From assembly GCA_018303075.1 (NCBI GenBank), contig JAGVYW010000043.1, positions 7,189 to 56,995 of the forward strand: a DNA stretch of 49,807 nt. The letters run 5' to 3'. Shown here one piece after another: positions 25,829-33,570 of the stretch (its first letter is position 1; every line of letters begins with the position of its first letter). The notes beneath the pieces are model-generated. The model did no database searches, was not told where the DNA came from, and saw nothing but the letters and a program-made list of their open reading frames with translations. This DNA comes from Candidatus Woesearchaeota archaeon. Its GTDB lineage: Archaea; Nanobdellota; Nanobdellia; Woesearchaeales; DSVV01. Made by a program: the position numbers and the translations under genes.

Positions 25829-26683
25829 ATGGTAATGCAAAGAAATAGTTGTAGTAATAATAGTTTATGTCAGGTATTACAAAGAGAAGGAATAAGATTA
25901 CAGCCAAACATTTCTGTTTCATCAATAGTAGATTTTTCTCAGGTTACACCACAGCATGATGCATTAATGTCACATTTAGGCAGAGGAGTAGCAGCAGCTG
26001 TTTTGAATCTTCCTTATGAAAGAGGATTTCATAGAACTGCAGCAAAACAAATCCTTGATGCAGGCAATGTTACTCTTGATCATTTTACAGAGCTACTTGC
26101 AAAACAATTTTTTAGCGATGGTTATATTAGAGAAATAGTTGATGCTGGACAAAATGAAGCAGTTTATCTTCCGATTAGTCCTAATAATAGGGTTGTTTCA
26201 GTATCTCAAAGAACTAAATCAGTTTCTCGCCTAGTCACTAAAGTTTTAGATTATGAAACATTATCTCCTGAAAATGAACAAAAAGCAAGAATAAGAGATG
26301 GAAAACAGATAAGATATCATATTTCAGGAGATGATGCACCATGCAAGAAGGTGTTTGTCCAAGATGCTTATGGTGTAAGACTAGTAGTTGATGATTCAAA
26401 AGATTGGGATTATATATATGATACAGTTATCCCTTTTGTTGAAAATAATTTCCATGTCGCTGATGGAAAGAGCTATAGAAGAAATGGAAGATTTTCTGGA
26501 GGAAAAGCAAAAAGAAATGGGTATGAAACAGAACATTTGATTGTATTTTACTCATTTCCTGGTTTGAATAATCCAATTGTTATAGAATTGCAGATTCGAG
26601 ATAAAAAGGCAGATTATGTTGCAAACAGAGGAAGTGCTGCTCATTATCATGATAAGAGACCTTTAAGAATGTTTTTCAATTAG
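25829..26683 (+). CDS. RelA/SpoT-like alarmone synthetase
   Basis: About 284 aa from ATG 25829 (the track uses TTG 25826; ATG 25835 is also possible). Residues about 170-280 match the nucleotidyltransferase fold of (p)ppGpp synthetases: QDAYGVRLVVDD (metal-binding Asp), KAKRNGYETEHLIV (NGYxxxH), VIELQIRDKKADYV (catalytic Glu in E-x-Q-I-R) and GSAAHYHDK. The N-terminal R-x-K ATP motif is diverged. No HD, TGS or ACT domain. Predicted to transfer pyrophosphate to GDP/GTP. Confidence 0.75.
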   Translation: MVMQRNSCSNNSLCQVLQREGIRLQPNISVSSIVDFSQVTPQHDALMSHLGRGVAAAVLNLPYERGFHRTAAKQILDAGNVTLDHFTELLAKQFFSDGYIREIVDAGQNEAVYLPISPNNRVVSVSQRTKSVSRLVTKVLDYETLSPENEQKARIRDGKQIRYHISGDDAPCKKVFVQDAYGVRLVVDDSKDWDYIYDTVIPFVENNFHVADGKSYRRNGRFSGGKAKRNGYETEHLIVFYSFPGLNNPIVIELQIRDKKADYVANRGSAAHYHDKRPLRMFFN

Positions 26684-26737
26684 TTTTTTTAATTTCTTTA
26701 ATAATGCAAAATTCTCATTACTTCTTTATCACATGCT

Positions 26738-27382
26738 TCATTGCAGTTCCATAATACTTTTTTGTGCTTCAATTAAGTCTTTTTCGTCGACATAGAATAA
26801 TATTTCAGGCATACAAAGAATTGTATCATAAATATTAACATTATGCAATGCCAATTCTGCTGTAATTTTAGCAAGTATCCCTTTAGTGTTGTTATAATCT
26901 TTGCTTAAGACAAGACGTATCTCACATAAATTTTGTTTTACCTCGAGAATATCCTCTCTTTGAAATACGCTCATCTTATCCTCAAAATCTTTCTGGCTTA
27001 AAAGAACTTTAATATACTCTTTTGTTTTTATCAATCTAAGATTTTTTTTGAGTTTCTGACCATTAACAAAATCTTTTGCAATATCACTGAATGCATTATC
27101 TTTTAATTTAATACTTACCATGTTGTTTTTTGTCAGAATTATAATCTCTTTGAATACATTCTGCAGTTCTTTGCTCTCTGTAAAAGTTTCATCTGTCTGA
27201 AATCTTCTAATTGCACTGATTACTGCATCAAGTGATGTTTGTAATGCATAATTCTTGATAAGATAGCTTGCTAATGCCCGTATGTTGATGATATTGCGCT
27301 GCAGATCTTTCTGAATAGAAATATCTTTCTGGAGAATATTGTTGACTGTTTTTTGGATGATTTGCTTTATTTGATTTGGCAT
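26738..27382 (-). CDS. ACT-domain regulator of amino-acid metabolism (COG2150-like)
   Basis: 214 aa. N-terminal helical region resembling a winged helix (INIRALASYLIKNY, AVISAIRRF), a central part, and a C-terminal ACT domain (about 150-210: VLSKDYNNTKGILAKITAEL, NIYDTI). Such archaeal proteins are predicted regulators with amino-acid ligands. Convergent with the RelA-like gene, 54 bp apart. Part of the cluster with aCPSF1 and psmB. Confidence 0.75.
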   Translation of the reverse strand: MPNQIKQIIQKTVNNILQKDISIQKDLQRNIINIRALASYLIKNYALQTSLDAVISAIRRFQTDETFTESKELQNVFKEIIILTKNNMVSIKLKDNAFSDIAKDFVNGQKLKKNLRLIKTKEYIKVLLSQKDFEDKMSVFQREDILEVKQNLCEIRLVLSKDYNNTKGILAKITAELALHNVNIYDTILCMPEILFYVDEKDLIEAQKSIMELQ

Positions 27383-27452
27383 TACTATGTTATTTATAAG
27401 GTAATTTATATAATTATCTTAAATGTATATTTTATCATTAAAAAAATTAACT

Positions 27453-29360
27453 TCATTTCAACCTAACAGCTTCAAGATTCTTTGGTGCAGTTGTTTCGAT
27501 TCCGTACATCTTATAGATCGATGATGCAAAATCTAGGCATCGTGAAGCTTCTCCGTGATTAATTATTATTTTTTTTGGTTTTGGAGTGCATTTATAGATA
27601 AAGTTCATCAATTGTCTTCTGTCAGAATGCCCTGTAAATCCTTCAAGAGTTTGCACTTCAAGCTTTAATGCAACTGTTTCAATTTTGTTTGAACCTGTTG
27701 GGAATGTTATTTCTCTATCTCCACGTTGAATCCTACGTCCAAGAGTATTTTCTGCTTGGTATGAGACAAACAAAAGCATATTTTTTTCAGAATCTGCAAG
27801 CTCTTTCAGATATTGCACAGAAGATCCTCCCATTAACATACCAGATGTTGCCATTATGATGCAAGCACCTGTATCTTCAAGAACTTCTTTTCTTTCTTTT
27901 GCTGAAGCTATCCTGCGAAATAAAGGAGACAAAAATGGATTTTCATTTTTGTGAAAGATTAGTTTTCTGATATCAGAATTTAAAAACTCCGGATATGCTG
28001 AATGAATTGCAGTAACATCCCATATCATACCCTCTATAAAGAGTGGTATTTCTGGAATATACTTTGCTTTAATTAGCTCACTAATAATCATCATTACTTC
28101 CTGTGCTCTTCCTACACCTAATACAGGTACAAGGATTTTCCCTTTTCGTTCAACAACGCTTTTAATAAACTCAGCAAATTGCATTTCACATTCTTTTCGT
28201 GACGGTACAATATTTGTCTTTCCACCATATGTTGCTTCAATCATTAATGTTTCTAATCGTGGGAATTCTGTAACTGATGGTTCAAGCAATTGAGTTCTTG
28301 CAAACTTCATATCAGCAGTATATAATATATTGTGTAAACCATTGCCTACGTGCAAATGCACCATACTGCTTCCGAGAATATGTCCGGCATTGTATAATGT
28401 GATTCTTACATCAGGAGTTATATCACTTACTTCTTCATAATCAATGCAAATAGTATGCATAACCATTTGCTTTACATCATCTACATCAAAAACAGGCTCT
28501 CGATTATCACTTTTCATAATTTTGATATAATCAAGCAGCAATAATGCCATTGTATCTCGAGTTGGAGCTGTACAATACACTGGTCCACGATAACCATACT
28601 TGAATAAATAGGGAACAAAACCGCAATGATCTAAGTGACTGTGACTTATGATAACTGCATCTAATTCATCAATCTTAAATTCAGGTGCATCTAAATAAGG
28701 ATATGCGTTTTCATCATTTGCTGAAACATCTACACCAACATCAAGCAAAATACGTGATTCAGGTGTTTGCAAGAAAATGCATGATTTTCCAACATGCCTT
28801 CCAGATCCTAAGTATGTTATCCTTACCCACTCATGTTTTTTCTCACGAATCCATCCATCATATATACGATGTCCTGTCTTATCAAGAAATTTTCGTCTAT
28901 ATTCACTATTTTCATAGAGAACATTTCTAATATTAGTAATTAATTTTGATTTTATTGGCGGAGCTCTTCTTACCAAAGGAACCCATAATGTCTGTGTTTT
29001 AATATCTCTTAATAATGAGCCTTGTTTTCCAATTGCAACACCTGGCTTTTCTGTTTCAATAATTACCCGCGAACGCCTTGTATCAAATATGATCTCAGAT
29101 ATCCCTGCTTCTTCAGGAATTATTTTTCTAATCATTTCTTCTGCTTTTTCTTTTGGCAATGTTATATCTGGATCAGGTCGAAGTTCAATTCTTTTTTTTA
29201 GTGCATCAACTATCTGTTTTATAGAATCTCCATTACTTAAAAAAAATTCCTTGTCTTTTGTATAAAGAACAATGTTAGCTGCTTCAAATGCAATCTCGCT
29301 AATCTTATCTTCAGGTAAATATTTTAAAATTTCTTTACTTATCTTATTTAGTGTAGCCAT
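27453..29360 (-). CDS. aCPSF1 (FttA) termination ribonuclease
   Basis: 635 aa, typical of archaeal CPSF73-type proteins. N-terminal KH-like domains (1-180, with GVAIGKQGSLLRDI), metallo-beta-lactamase with SHSHLDHCGF, GHILGSSMV and DVGVDVS, and a beta-CASP region (about 390-520) with a C-terminal NHGEASRC. Cleaves RNA 3' ends, and in archaea is the main transcription termination factor. Ribosome site GGAG before ATG. Next to psmB as often in archaea. Confidence 0.97.
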   Translation of the reverse strand: MATLNKISKEILKYLPEDKISEIAFEAANIVLYTKDKEFFLSNGDSIKQIVDALKKRIELRPDPDITLPKEKAEEMIRKIIPEEAGISEIIFDTRRSRVIIETEKPGVAIGKQGSLLRDIKTQTLWVPLVRRAPPIKSKLITNIRNVLYENSEYRRKFLDKTGHRIYDGWIREKKHEWVRITYLGSGRHVGKSCIFLQTPESRILLDVGVDVSANDENAYPYLDAPEFKIDELDAVIISHSHLDHCGFVPYLFKYGYRGPVYCTAPTRDTMALLLLDYIKIMKSDNREPVFDVDDVKQMVMHTICIDYEEVSDITPDVRITLYNAGHILGSSMVHLHVGNGLHNILYTADMKFARTQLLEPSVTEFPRLETLMIEATYGGKTNIVPSRKECEMQFAEFIKSVVERKGKILVPVLGVGRAQEVMMIISELIKAKYIPEIPLFIEGMIWDVTAIHSAYPEFLNSDIRKLIFHKNENPFLSPLFRRIASAKERKEVLEDTGACIIMATSGMLMGGSSVQYLKELADSEKNMLLFVSYQAENTLGRRIQRGDREITFPTGSNKIETVALKLEVQTLEGFTGHSDRRQLMNFIYKCTPKPKKIIINHGEASRCLDFASSIYKMYGIETTAPKNLEAVRLK

Positions 29361-29425
29361 ATTTATTTCTCCTCAAAATCTGCTTATATTATTGCCTTAT
29401 TAAGAATAGAATAATCTGTTTAGTC

Positions 29426-30073
29426 CTAGATTGTAAGTTGTGTATTCAATATTTTTTCAACAACTTTCTTAACACCTTTTTTTGTTATTGTTACAACATT
29501 AATTCCGTTTCCCGAATAGGTATCACGCTGTAATGCTGCATTGACTGCTTTAACTACCAAATTAACACCTTCATCAACTGATAAATTAGAATCATATCCA
29601 TTTTCTAAAACACCATAAGCAAATACACTTCCTGAGCCAGAGCTTACATAATCATCAACTAATGTTAATGAACCATCAGGAAAAATATCATAAACGTAAA
29701 AGCCAGTTGAATCTTTTCCACCAAGTATAAAATGACTAATCCCTGGAATCATTGACATCCGTCTAATATTTCCATACACTAATCCTGCAAGCAGGTTTGC
29801 AGATTCTTTTACATTAGGTTCAAATCCAGAACGAATTTTCTTTAATGAGATTTCTGCTTTAATTAACCGTGCCATTAATTGCGCATCAGATACTGTTCCT
29901 GCCATTGTCACAATCATATTGTCAGCAATTGGAATTATTTTGTCAGTTTTCTTATTAACTATTAAACTGCCTGCTGTTGCTCGCATATCTGCCGCTAGCA
30001 CTAATCCGTCTTTACAAACTAATGCAACTGTTGTTGTACCTGTCTTCATAAGATCACTTTGATTTTCACTCAT
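29426..30073 (-). CDS. psmB: Proteasome beta subunit
   Basis: 215 aa. A 12-aa propeptide ends in G before TTTVALVCKDG, giving an N-terminal catalytic Thr (Thr13 of the precursor). GLVLAADMRAT supplies the catalytic Asp and Lys-region equivalents; SGSGSVFAYGVLE later. Forms the inner rings of the 20S core. GGGTG before ATG. The alpha subunit is not in the window. Confidence 0.96.
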   Translation of the reverse strand: MSENQSDLMKTGTTTVALVCKDGLVLAADMRATAGSLIVNKKTDKIIPIADNMIVTMAGTVSDAQLMARLIKAEISLKKIRSGFEPNVKESANLLAGLVYGNIRRMSMIPGISHFILGGKDSTGFYVYDIFPDGSLTLVDDYVSSGSGSVFAYGVLENGYDSNLSVDEGVNLVVKAVNAALQRDTYSGNGINVVTITKKGVKKVVEKILNTQLTI

Positions 30074-30243
30074 ATTGATAACACCCTTCCTTTATCCAAT
30101 GTTTTTATTTTGATTGATTATGATATTTGAGATTTTATAGAAATTAACTATTTCACCTTATTTTCTGAAAGAATGAGGTAGTATATAAATATTTTGTTTA
30201 GAAACGGAATATTTATTAATTACTCTTAATAATATCATTGAAT

Positions 30244-31446
30244 ATGCAGAATAATAAATCAATTATATCTCAAAGAGCTTCACAGATTTCTCCAAGTTTA
30301 ACATTATCATTATCTGCAAAAGCTGCTAGCTTAAAAAAACAAGGCTTGCCTGTTGTATCTTTTACTGCTGGAGAGCCTGATTTTGACACGCCAGAACACA
30401 TCAAGGATGCTGCGAAGCTTGCATTGGATAAAGGCTTAACTAAATATACAAATAACTCAGGAATAGCAGAGTTAAAGCAAGCGATTATCCAAAAATTTAA
30501 AGAAGAAAATAACTTAGATTATTCAGCTGATGAAATCATTGTTTCTTGTGGTGGAAAACATTCATTGACAAATATATTTTTGGCAACCATTAATGCAGGA
30601 GATGATGTTATTCTTCCATCACCTTATTGGGTAAGTTATGAAGAACAGATAAAACTTGCACAAGGAAAAGTTGTATTTACTCATCTTCCAGAGTTAAAGT
30701 TCTCTGCTGATGTAATTGCTGAGAAATTAACAGCCAAAACAAAAATGATTGTCTTAAATTCACCAAGCAATCCAACAGGAGCTGTAATCACAAAAAAAGA
30801 ACTGAAAAGATTAGCTGATCTTGCAATTGAAAAAAATATATTAATATTATCAGATGAAGTATATGAACATTTTGTCTATGAAAATGATGATGAACATAAG
30901 TCTAGAAGCATTGCTTCACTTGGTGAAGAGATAAAAAAATTAACAATTACAATGAATTCTTTCTCTAAAACATATGCAATGACTGGTTGGAGAATAGGAT
31001 ATTGCGCTTCAGAAAAGAAAATAGCAGCTGCAATGGATGCTTTACAAAGTCACATGACTAGCAATCCTACAACATTTGCGCAATATGGAGCTGTTGCAGC
31101 ACTTACAATGAAAGAAAAATCTTCTGCATTTGTCAATACAATGATAAAAGAATTCAAAAAAAGAAGAGAAGTAATGGTCAATAGATTAAATGAATGTGAT
31201 GGTGTTGAGTGTGCAATGCCATCAGGAGCATTTTATGCATTTCCAGATATCAGCAACTGCAAATTAAATGAAAAGCAACTGAATGGTATGAAACTTTCCG
31301 AGTTATTATTAGAAAAAGAGAACGTAGCAGTTGTCCCTGGTATTGCATTTGGCGATGATAATTATGTGCGATTGAGTTATGCAACGTCAATGGAGCAGAT
31401 TGGACAAGGGATGGAGAGGATTGAGAAGTTTTGCAGAGGGAATTAA
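30244..31446 (+). CDS. PLP-dependent aspartate aminotransferase family
   Basis: 400 aa from ATG 30244; the track used TTG 30238. Aminotransferase class I/II fold: TAGEPDFDTPEHI, SPYWVSYEEQ, LNSPSNPTGAV, ILSDEVYEHFVY, and PLP lysine in SFSKTYAMTGWRIGYC. It transfers amino groups between amino acids and 2-oxo acids, most likely aspartate/2-oxoglutarate. TATA at about 30181-30192 (GTATATAAATAT). Confidence 0.92.
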   Translation: MQNNKSIISQRASQISPSLTLSLSAKAASLKKQGLPVVSFTAGEPDFDTPEHIKDAAKLALDKGLTKYTNNSGIAELKQAIIQKFKEENNLDYSADEIIVSCGGKHSLTNIFLATINAGDDVILPSPYWVSYEEQIKLAQGKVVFTHLPELKFSADVIAEKLTAKTKMIVLNSPSNPTGAVITKKELKRLADLAIEKNILILSDEVYEHFVYENDDEHKSRSIASLGEEIKKLTITMNSFSKTYAMTGWRIGYCASEKKIAAAMDALQSHMTSNPTTFAQYGAVAALTMKEKSSAFVNTMIKEFKKRREVMVNRLNECDGVECAMPSGAFYAFPDISNCKLNEKQLNGMKLSELLLEKENVAVVPGIAFGDDNYVRLSYATSMEQIGQGMERIEKFCRGN

Positions 31447-31453
31447 TTCTCTT

Positions 31454-31523
31454 AAATCAGACGGACAGAAATCTCCACAATTTATAGTTGGAGATGAATG
31501 TTCGTTCACTGTCCGTTTGATTT
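31454..31523. repeat. Large stem-loop I
   Basis: AAATCAGACGGACAG pairs with CTGTCCGTTTGATTT (15 bp, one G-U in RNA). Inside lies a second stem ATCTCCA/TGGAGAT at 31470-31494. Confidence 0.7.
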
Positions 31524-31526
31524 GCT

Positions 31527-31582
31527 AAAAATCCGAGCTTGGAATCCTCACTATTTATGGTTTGGGAGTCACTCGGATTTTT
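31527..31582. repeat. Large stem-loop II
   Basis: AAAAATCCGAG pairs perfectly with CTCGGATTTTT across a 34-nt loop. On the + strand the T-run end makes it terminator-like for the aminotransferase gene. Confidence 0.65.
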
Positions 31583-31593
31583 TTCAAGTTCTC

Positions 31594-31782
31594 GTAGTTT
31601 ACCTTATTTCTTATACCTGAATTTGTATTTTTCTGAATGAGTGGTAAAAGCCATAATTTGTTGCGACAAATAAAAATCCCAATAACAGCAAGTTGCGGGG
31701 CATAAAACAACTTTTTTTTGAATTAATTTGCCGCAAATTCGAAAATACTAAGGAGAAAATTTAAAAATACAAGGTAAACTAC
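31594..31782. repeat. 189-bp unit with 12-bp terminal inverted repeats
   Basis: GTAGTTTACCTT at 31594-31605 and its exact complement AAGGTAAACTAC at 31771-31782. It encloses the partial 98-bp repeat and no ORF, so MITE-like in shape. No flanking target duplication was seen. Confidence 0.4.
31667..31702 (-). repeat. 98-bp repeat, partial and decayed copy D
   Basis: AAATAAAAATCCCAATAACA then AGCAAGTTGCGGGGCAT matches the second half of the 98-bp repeat in reverse orientation, with a few substitutions. The rest of the unit is missing. Confidence 0.7.
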
Positions 31783-31798
31783 TTCTATTTTATTATAA

Positions 31799-31903
31799 GG
31801 GCCTATAGTTCAGCGGTAGAATGACGCCCTTACAAGGCATTCCTTATAAGGGATTTTTGCTTCAGAGAGGCGTAGGTCACCGGTTCGATCCCGGTTGGGC
31901 CCA
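31799..31903 (+). tRNA. tRNA-Val (UAC) with intron
   Basis: Exon 1 31799-31834, intron 31835-31867 (33 nt), exon 2 31868-31903; mature 72 nt. Acceptor GGGCCTA/TGGGCCC, discriminator A. After splicing the anticodon loop reads CTTACAA (anticodon TAC). The intron is at canonical 37/38; AGGC at both junctions makes the exact edge ambiguous by up to four bases. CCA not encoded. Confidence 0.92.
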
Positions 31904-31986
31904 TTTTATATTAATTAAATGTTTCCAACCTCATCGAAGGTGAAGCAAAAATTAGTTTTAGCTGATCAATAGATTATATTCAATAT

Positions 31987-32093
31987 GCGGCTGTAGTATA
32001 ATGGTTAGTATTCCGCCTTGCCAAGAATTGCAGAGATAATGCAGATCATTCCGCAAGCAGGCGGTAGTTCGGGTTCGAATCCCGGCAGCCGCA
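31987..32093 (+). tRNA. tRNA-Gly (GCC) with intron
   Basis: Exon 1 31987-32023, intron 32024-32058 (35 nt), exon 2 32059-32093; mature 72 nt. Acceptor GCGGCTG/CAGCCGC, anticodon loop TTGCCAA after splicing. Intron at canonical 37/38, edge ambiguous by one base. CCA not encoded. Its 3' end is duplicated downstream at 32178-32208. Confidence 0.93.
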
Positions 32094-32097
32094 TTTT

Positions 32098-32177
32098 ATT
32101 TCTTTTTTTAGTCGTACAACTGAAACGAAGTGGAAGTTGTACTTAGTTTGTTTTTGCCAGCTTTTTCTTAAAAAGCT
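32098..32177 (+). repeat. Double-hairpin element at tRNA-Gly
   Basis: 80 bp between tRNA-Gly and the duplicate of its 3' end. First stem GTACAACT/AGTTGTAC (32114-32121 and 32135-32142), then TTAGTTTGTTTTTG, then stem CAGCTTTTT-ctt-AAAAAGCTG (32158-32178). Shares TAGTCG(C/T)ACAACT, TTAGTTT(C/G)TTTTTG and the second stem with the rad50 copy. Confidence 0.75.
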
Positions 32178-32208
32178 GTTCGGGTTCGAATCCCGGCAGC
32201 CGCATTTT
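32178..32208 (+). repeat. Duplicated 3' end of tRNA-Gly
   Basis: 31 bases identical to 32067-32097: T-arm, acceptor 3' strand, discriminator and start of the T-run. Cannot fold as a tRNA. Confidence 0.95.
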
Positions 32209-32221
32209 TTCTTTAAACAAG

Positions 32222-32260
32222 ACGAATTCCACTTGTCTATTGACAGGTGGTGGAATTCGT
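32222..32260. repeat. Large stem-loop III
   Basis: ACGAATTCCAC pairs perfectly with GTGGAATTCGT; the loop contains TGTC-tatt-GACA. Next to stem-loop IV. Confidence 0.75.
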
Positions 32261-32264
32261 AAGC

Positions 32265-32320
32265 GTCAAGAACCACCTTAGGTGTTATCGATAAGCATGC
32301 CACTGGTAGTGGTTCTTGAC
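32265..32320. repeat. Large stem-loop IV
   Basis: GTCAAGAACCAC pairs perfectly with GTGGTTCTTGAC (12 bp) across a 32-nt loop. It lies just upstream of the RNase P subunit gene. Confidence 0.75.
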
Positions 32321-32362
32321 AAAACAGAAATCAATATAAAGATTCTTATTCCTATCATTAAA

Positions 32363-32680
32363 ATGCGCTCAAAACAAAAATATTCAGTAAAGGATGAATA
32401 TAAGGAAATTGCTCTTGGAAGAATTCATGAATTATTTAAGCAAGCTGATATTCAATTTCATGATAATGAGAAAGAACTTGCAAATAGATATATGTATTTA
32501 GTTAGAAGACTAGCGATGAAATATAAAGTTAAAATTCCTTCTGAATTAAAAAGACAAATATGCAAGAAATGTTTGCATTATCTTGTTGCTGGGGAAAATG
32601 CACGCGTAAGAACTACTGGAAAAGTAATTGTTTATAGCTGCAAAGACTGCGGACATCAGAATAGGATTGGATATAAGTAA
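32363..32680 (+). CDS. rnp4: RNase P protein component 4 (Rpp21/Rpr2)
   Basis: 105 aa from ATG 32363; the longer track ORF reads through stem-loop IV and has no family match. Helical N-terminus (1-60) and a zinc ribbon CKKCLHYL ... CKDCG (about 65-100). With RNase P RNA it matures tRNA 5' ends. The last sense codon and stop (AAG TAA) lie inside the 98-bp repeat copy B, so the C-terminus ends in the repeat. tRNA genes stand just upstream. Confidence 0.88.
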   Translation: MRSKQKYSVKDEYKEIALGRIHELFKQADIQFHDNEKELANRYMYLVRRLAMKYKVKIPSELKRQICKKCLHYLVAGENARVRTTGKVIVYSCKDCGHQNRIGYK

Positions 32681-32771
32681 AAATCCCAATCGCAGCAAGC
32701 TGCGGGGCATTCAATAACAAAAAAGGGATTTTTACTCTTAAAAATGGGTCGCAGCAGAGCTGCGGGGTATT
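32674..32771 (-). repeat. 98-bp double-hairpin repeat, copy B (inverted)
   Basis: Reverse complement of copy C with only a few changes. It starts within the last codons of rnp4 and ends 21 bp before the dedA stop, so it fills the gap between convergent genes and could terminate both. Confidence 0.92.
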
Positions 32772-32792
32772 AGAAAATGAGATTAATAAAAA

Positions 32793-33446
32793 TTATCTCA
32801 GCAGTTCTTCTTCTGCTTTTTTATTTTTCTGCTTGTTTCTAATATGATGGTAGATATAATAGCTTCCACCAATTATTAGAAGAATAATTACAGGGATTGT
32901 GAAATATTCTGAATAATGTTTGACTTCATTCCAGCGCTGGCCAAGAAGATATCCTAAATAAATAAGAAAAGCATTCCAAAGTGTTGCGCCTGCAATTGTA
33001 TATAAGCAGAACTTTTTAAGATCCATTTTTCCAATGCCTGCAGGAATAGAGATCAAATGCCTGACAACTGGAATAAACCTGCTGATGAAAACTGTCTTTT
33101 CGCCTTTTTTTGCAAACCATTCTTCTGTTTTTTGCAAATCTGCAGGATCAACAAAGAAATATTTGCCGTACTTGACAATCAATTTATTGCCGCCATACAA
33201 TCCCATGTAATATGAGATCAATGAACCTATTAAACTTCCAAGAGATGCTGCTATGATCACGAGAAATAGATTGAACTCGCCAGTTGCAGCTAAAAAACCA
33301 GCAAAAGGCAGGACTAATTCTGACGGAACAGGTACTACCATGCTTTCGAAGATCATCAGGATGAAAATTCCAAAATAACCAAAAGATGATATTATTTTGG
33401 TTATCCATATTCCTATTGATGAAAGTAATTCTGAAATTAATGCCAT
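32793..33446 (-). CDS. DedA-family membrane protein
   Basis: About 217 aa from ATG 33446; the track ORF starts 15 codons earlier. Four to five hydrophobic segments, with FESMVVPVPSELVLPFAGFL and the conserved basic FISRFIPVVRHLISIPAG typical of the DedA/SNARE-associated (VTT) family. These proteins scramble or flip lipids (undecaprenyl phosphate or phospholipids). Cytoplasmic Lys-rich tail. Confidence 0.88.
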   Translation of the reverse strand: MALISELLSSIGIWITKIISSFGYFGIFILMIFESMVVPVPSELVLPFAGFLAATGEFNLFLVIIAASLGSLIGSLISYYMGLYGGNKLIVKYGKYFFVDPADLQKTEEWFAKKGEKTVFISRFIPVVRHLISIPAGIGKMDLKKFCLYTIAGATLWNAFLIYLGYLLGQRWNEVKHYSEYFTIPVIILLIIGGSYYIYHHIRNKQKNKKAEEELLR

Positions 33447-33570
33447 TACGTGATAAGAATTGTGGTGGTTTATATTGATTTTGGAAAACATCTATAGAAT
33501 AGATACTATAAATTGTATAACTCATTCCAAAAGCATAATATTTAATAATAAGCAATTCTTTCTCAATACA

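Larger units (their letters stand above)
31447..31798. other. Repeat-rich intergenic region before tRNA-Val
   Basis: No ORF. It holds two large stem-loops (31454-31582), a 12-bp inverted repeat bounding 31594-31782, a partial copy of the 98-bp repeat inside it, and a TATA-like site (AAATTTAAAAATAC) just before tRNA-Val. Confidence 0.7.

Noticed and set aside
32046-32303. 85-aa minus-strand ORF CGCRDSNPN
   Set aside because: Reads through tRNA-Gly and its duplicated 3' end; the repeated CGCRDSNPN is the antisense of the tRNA T-arm.
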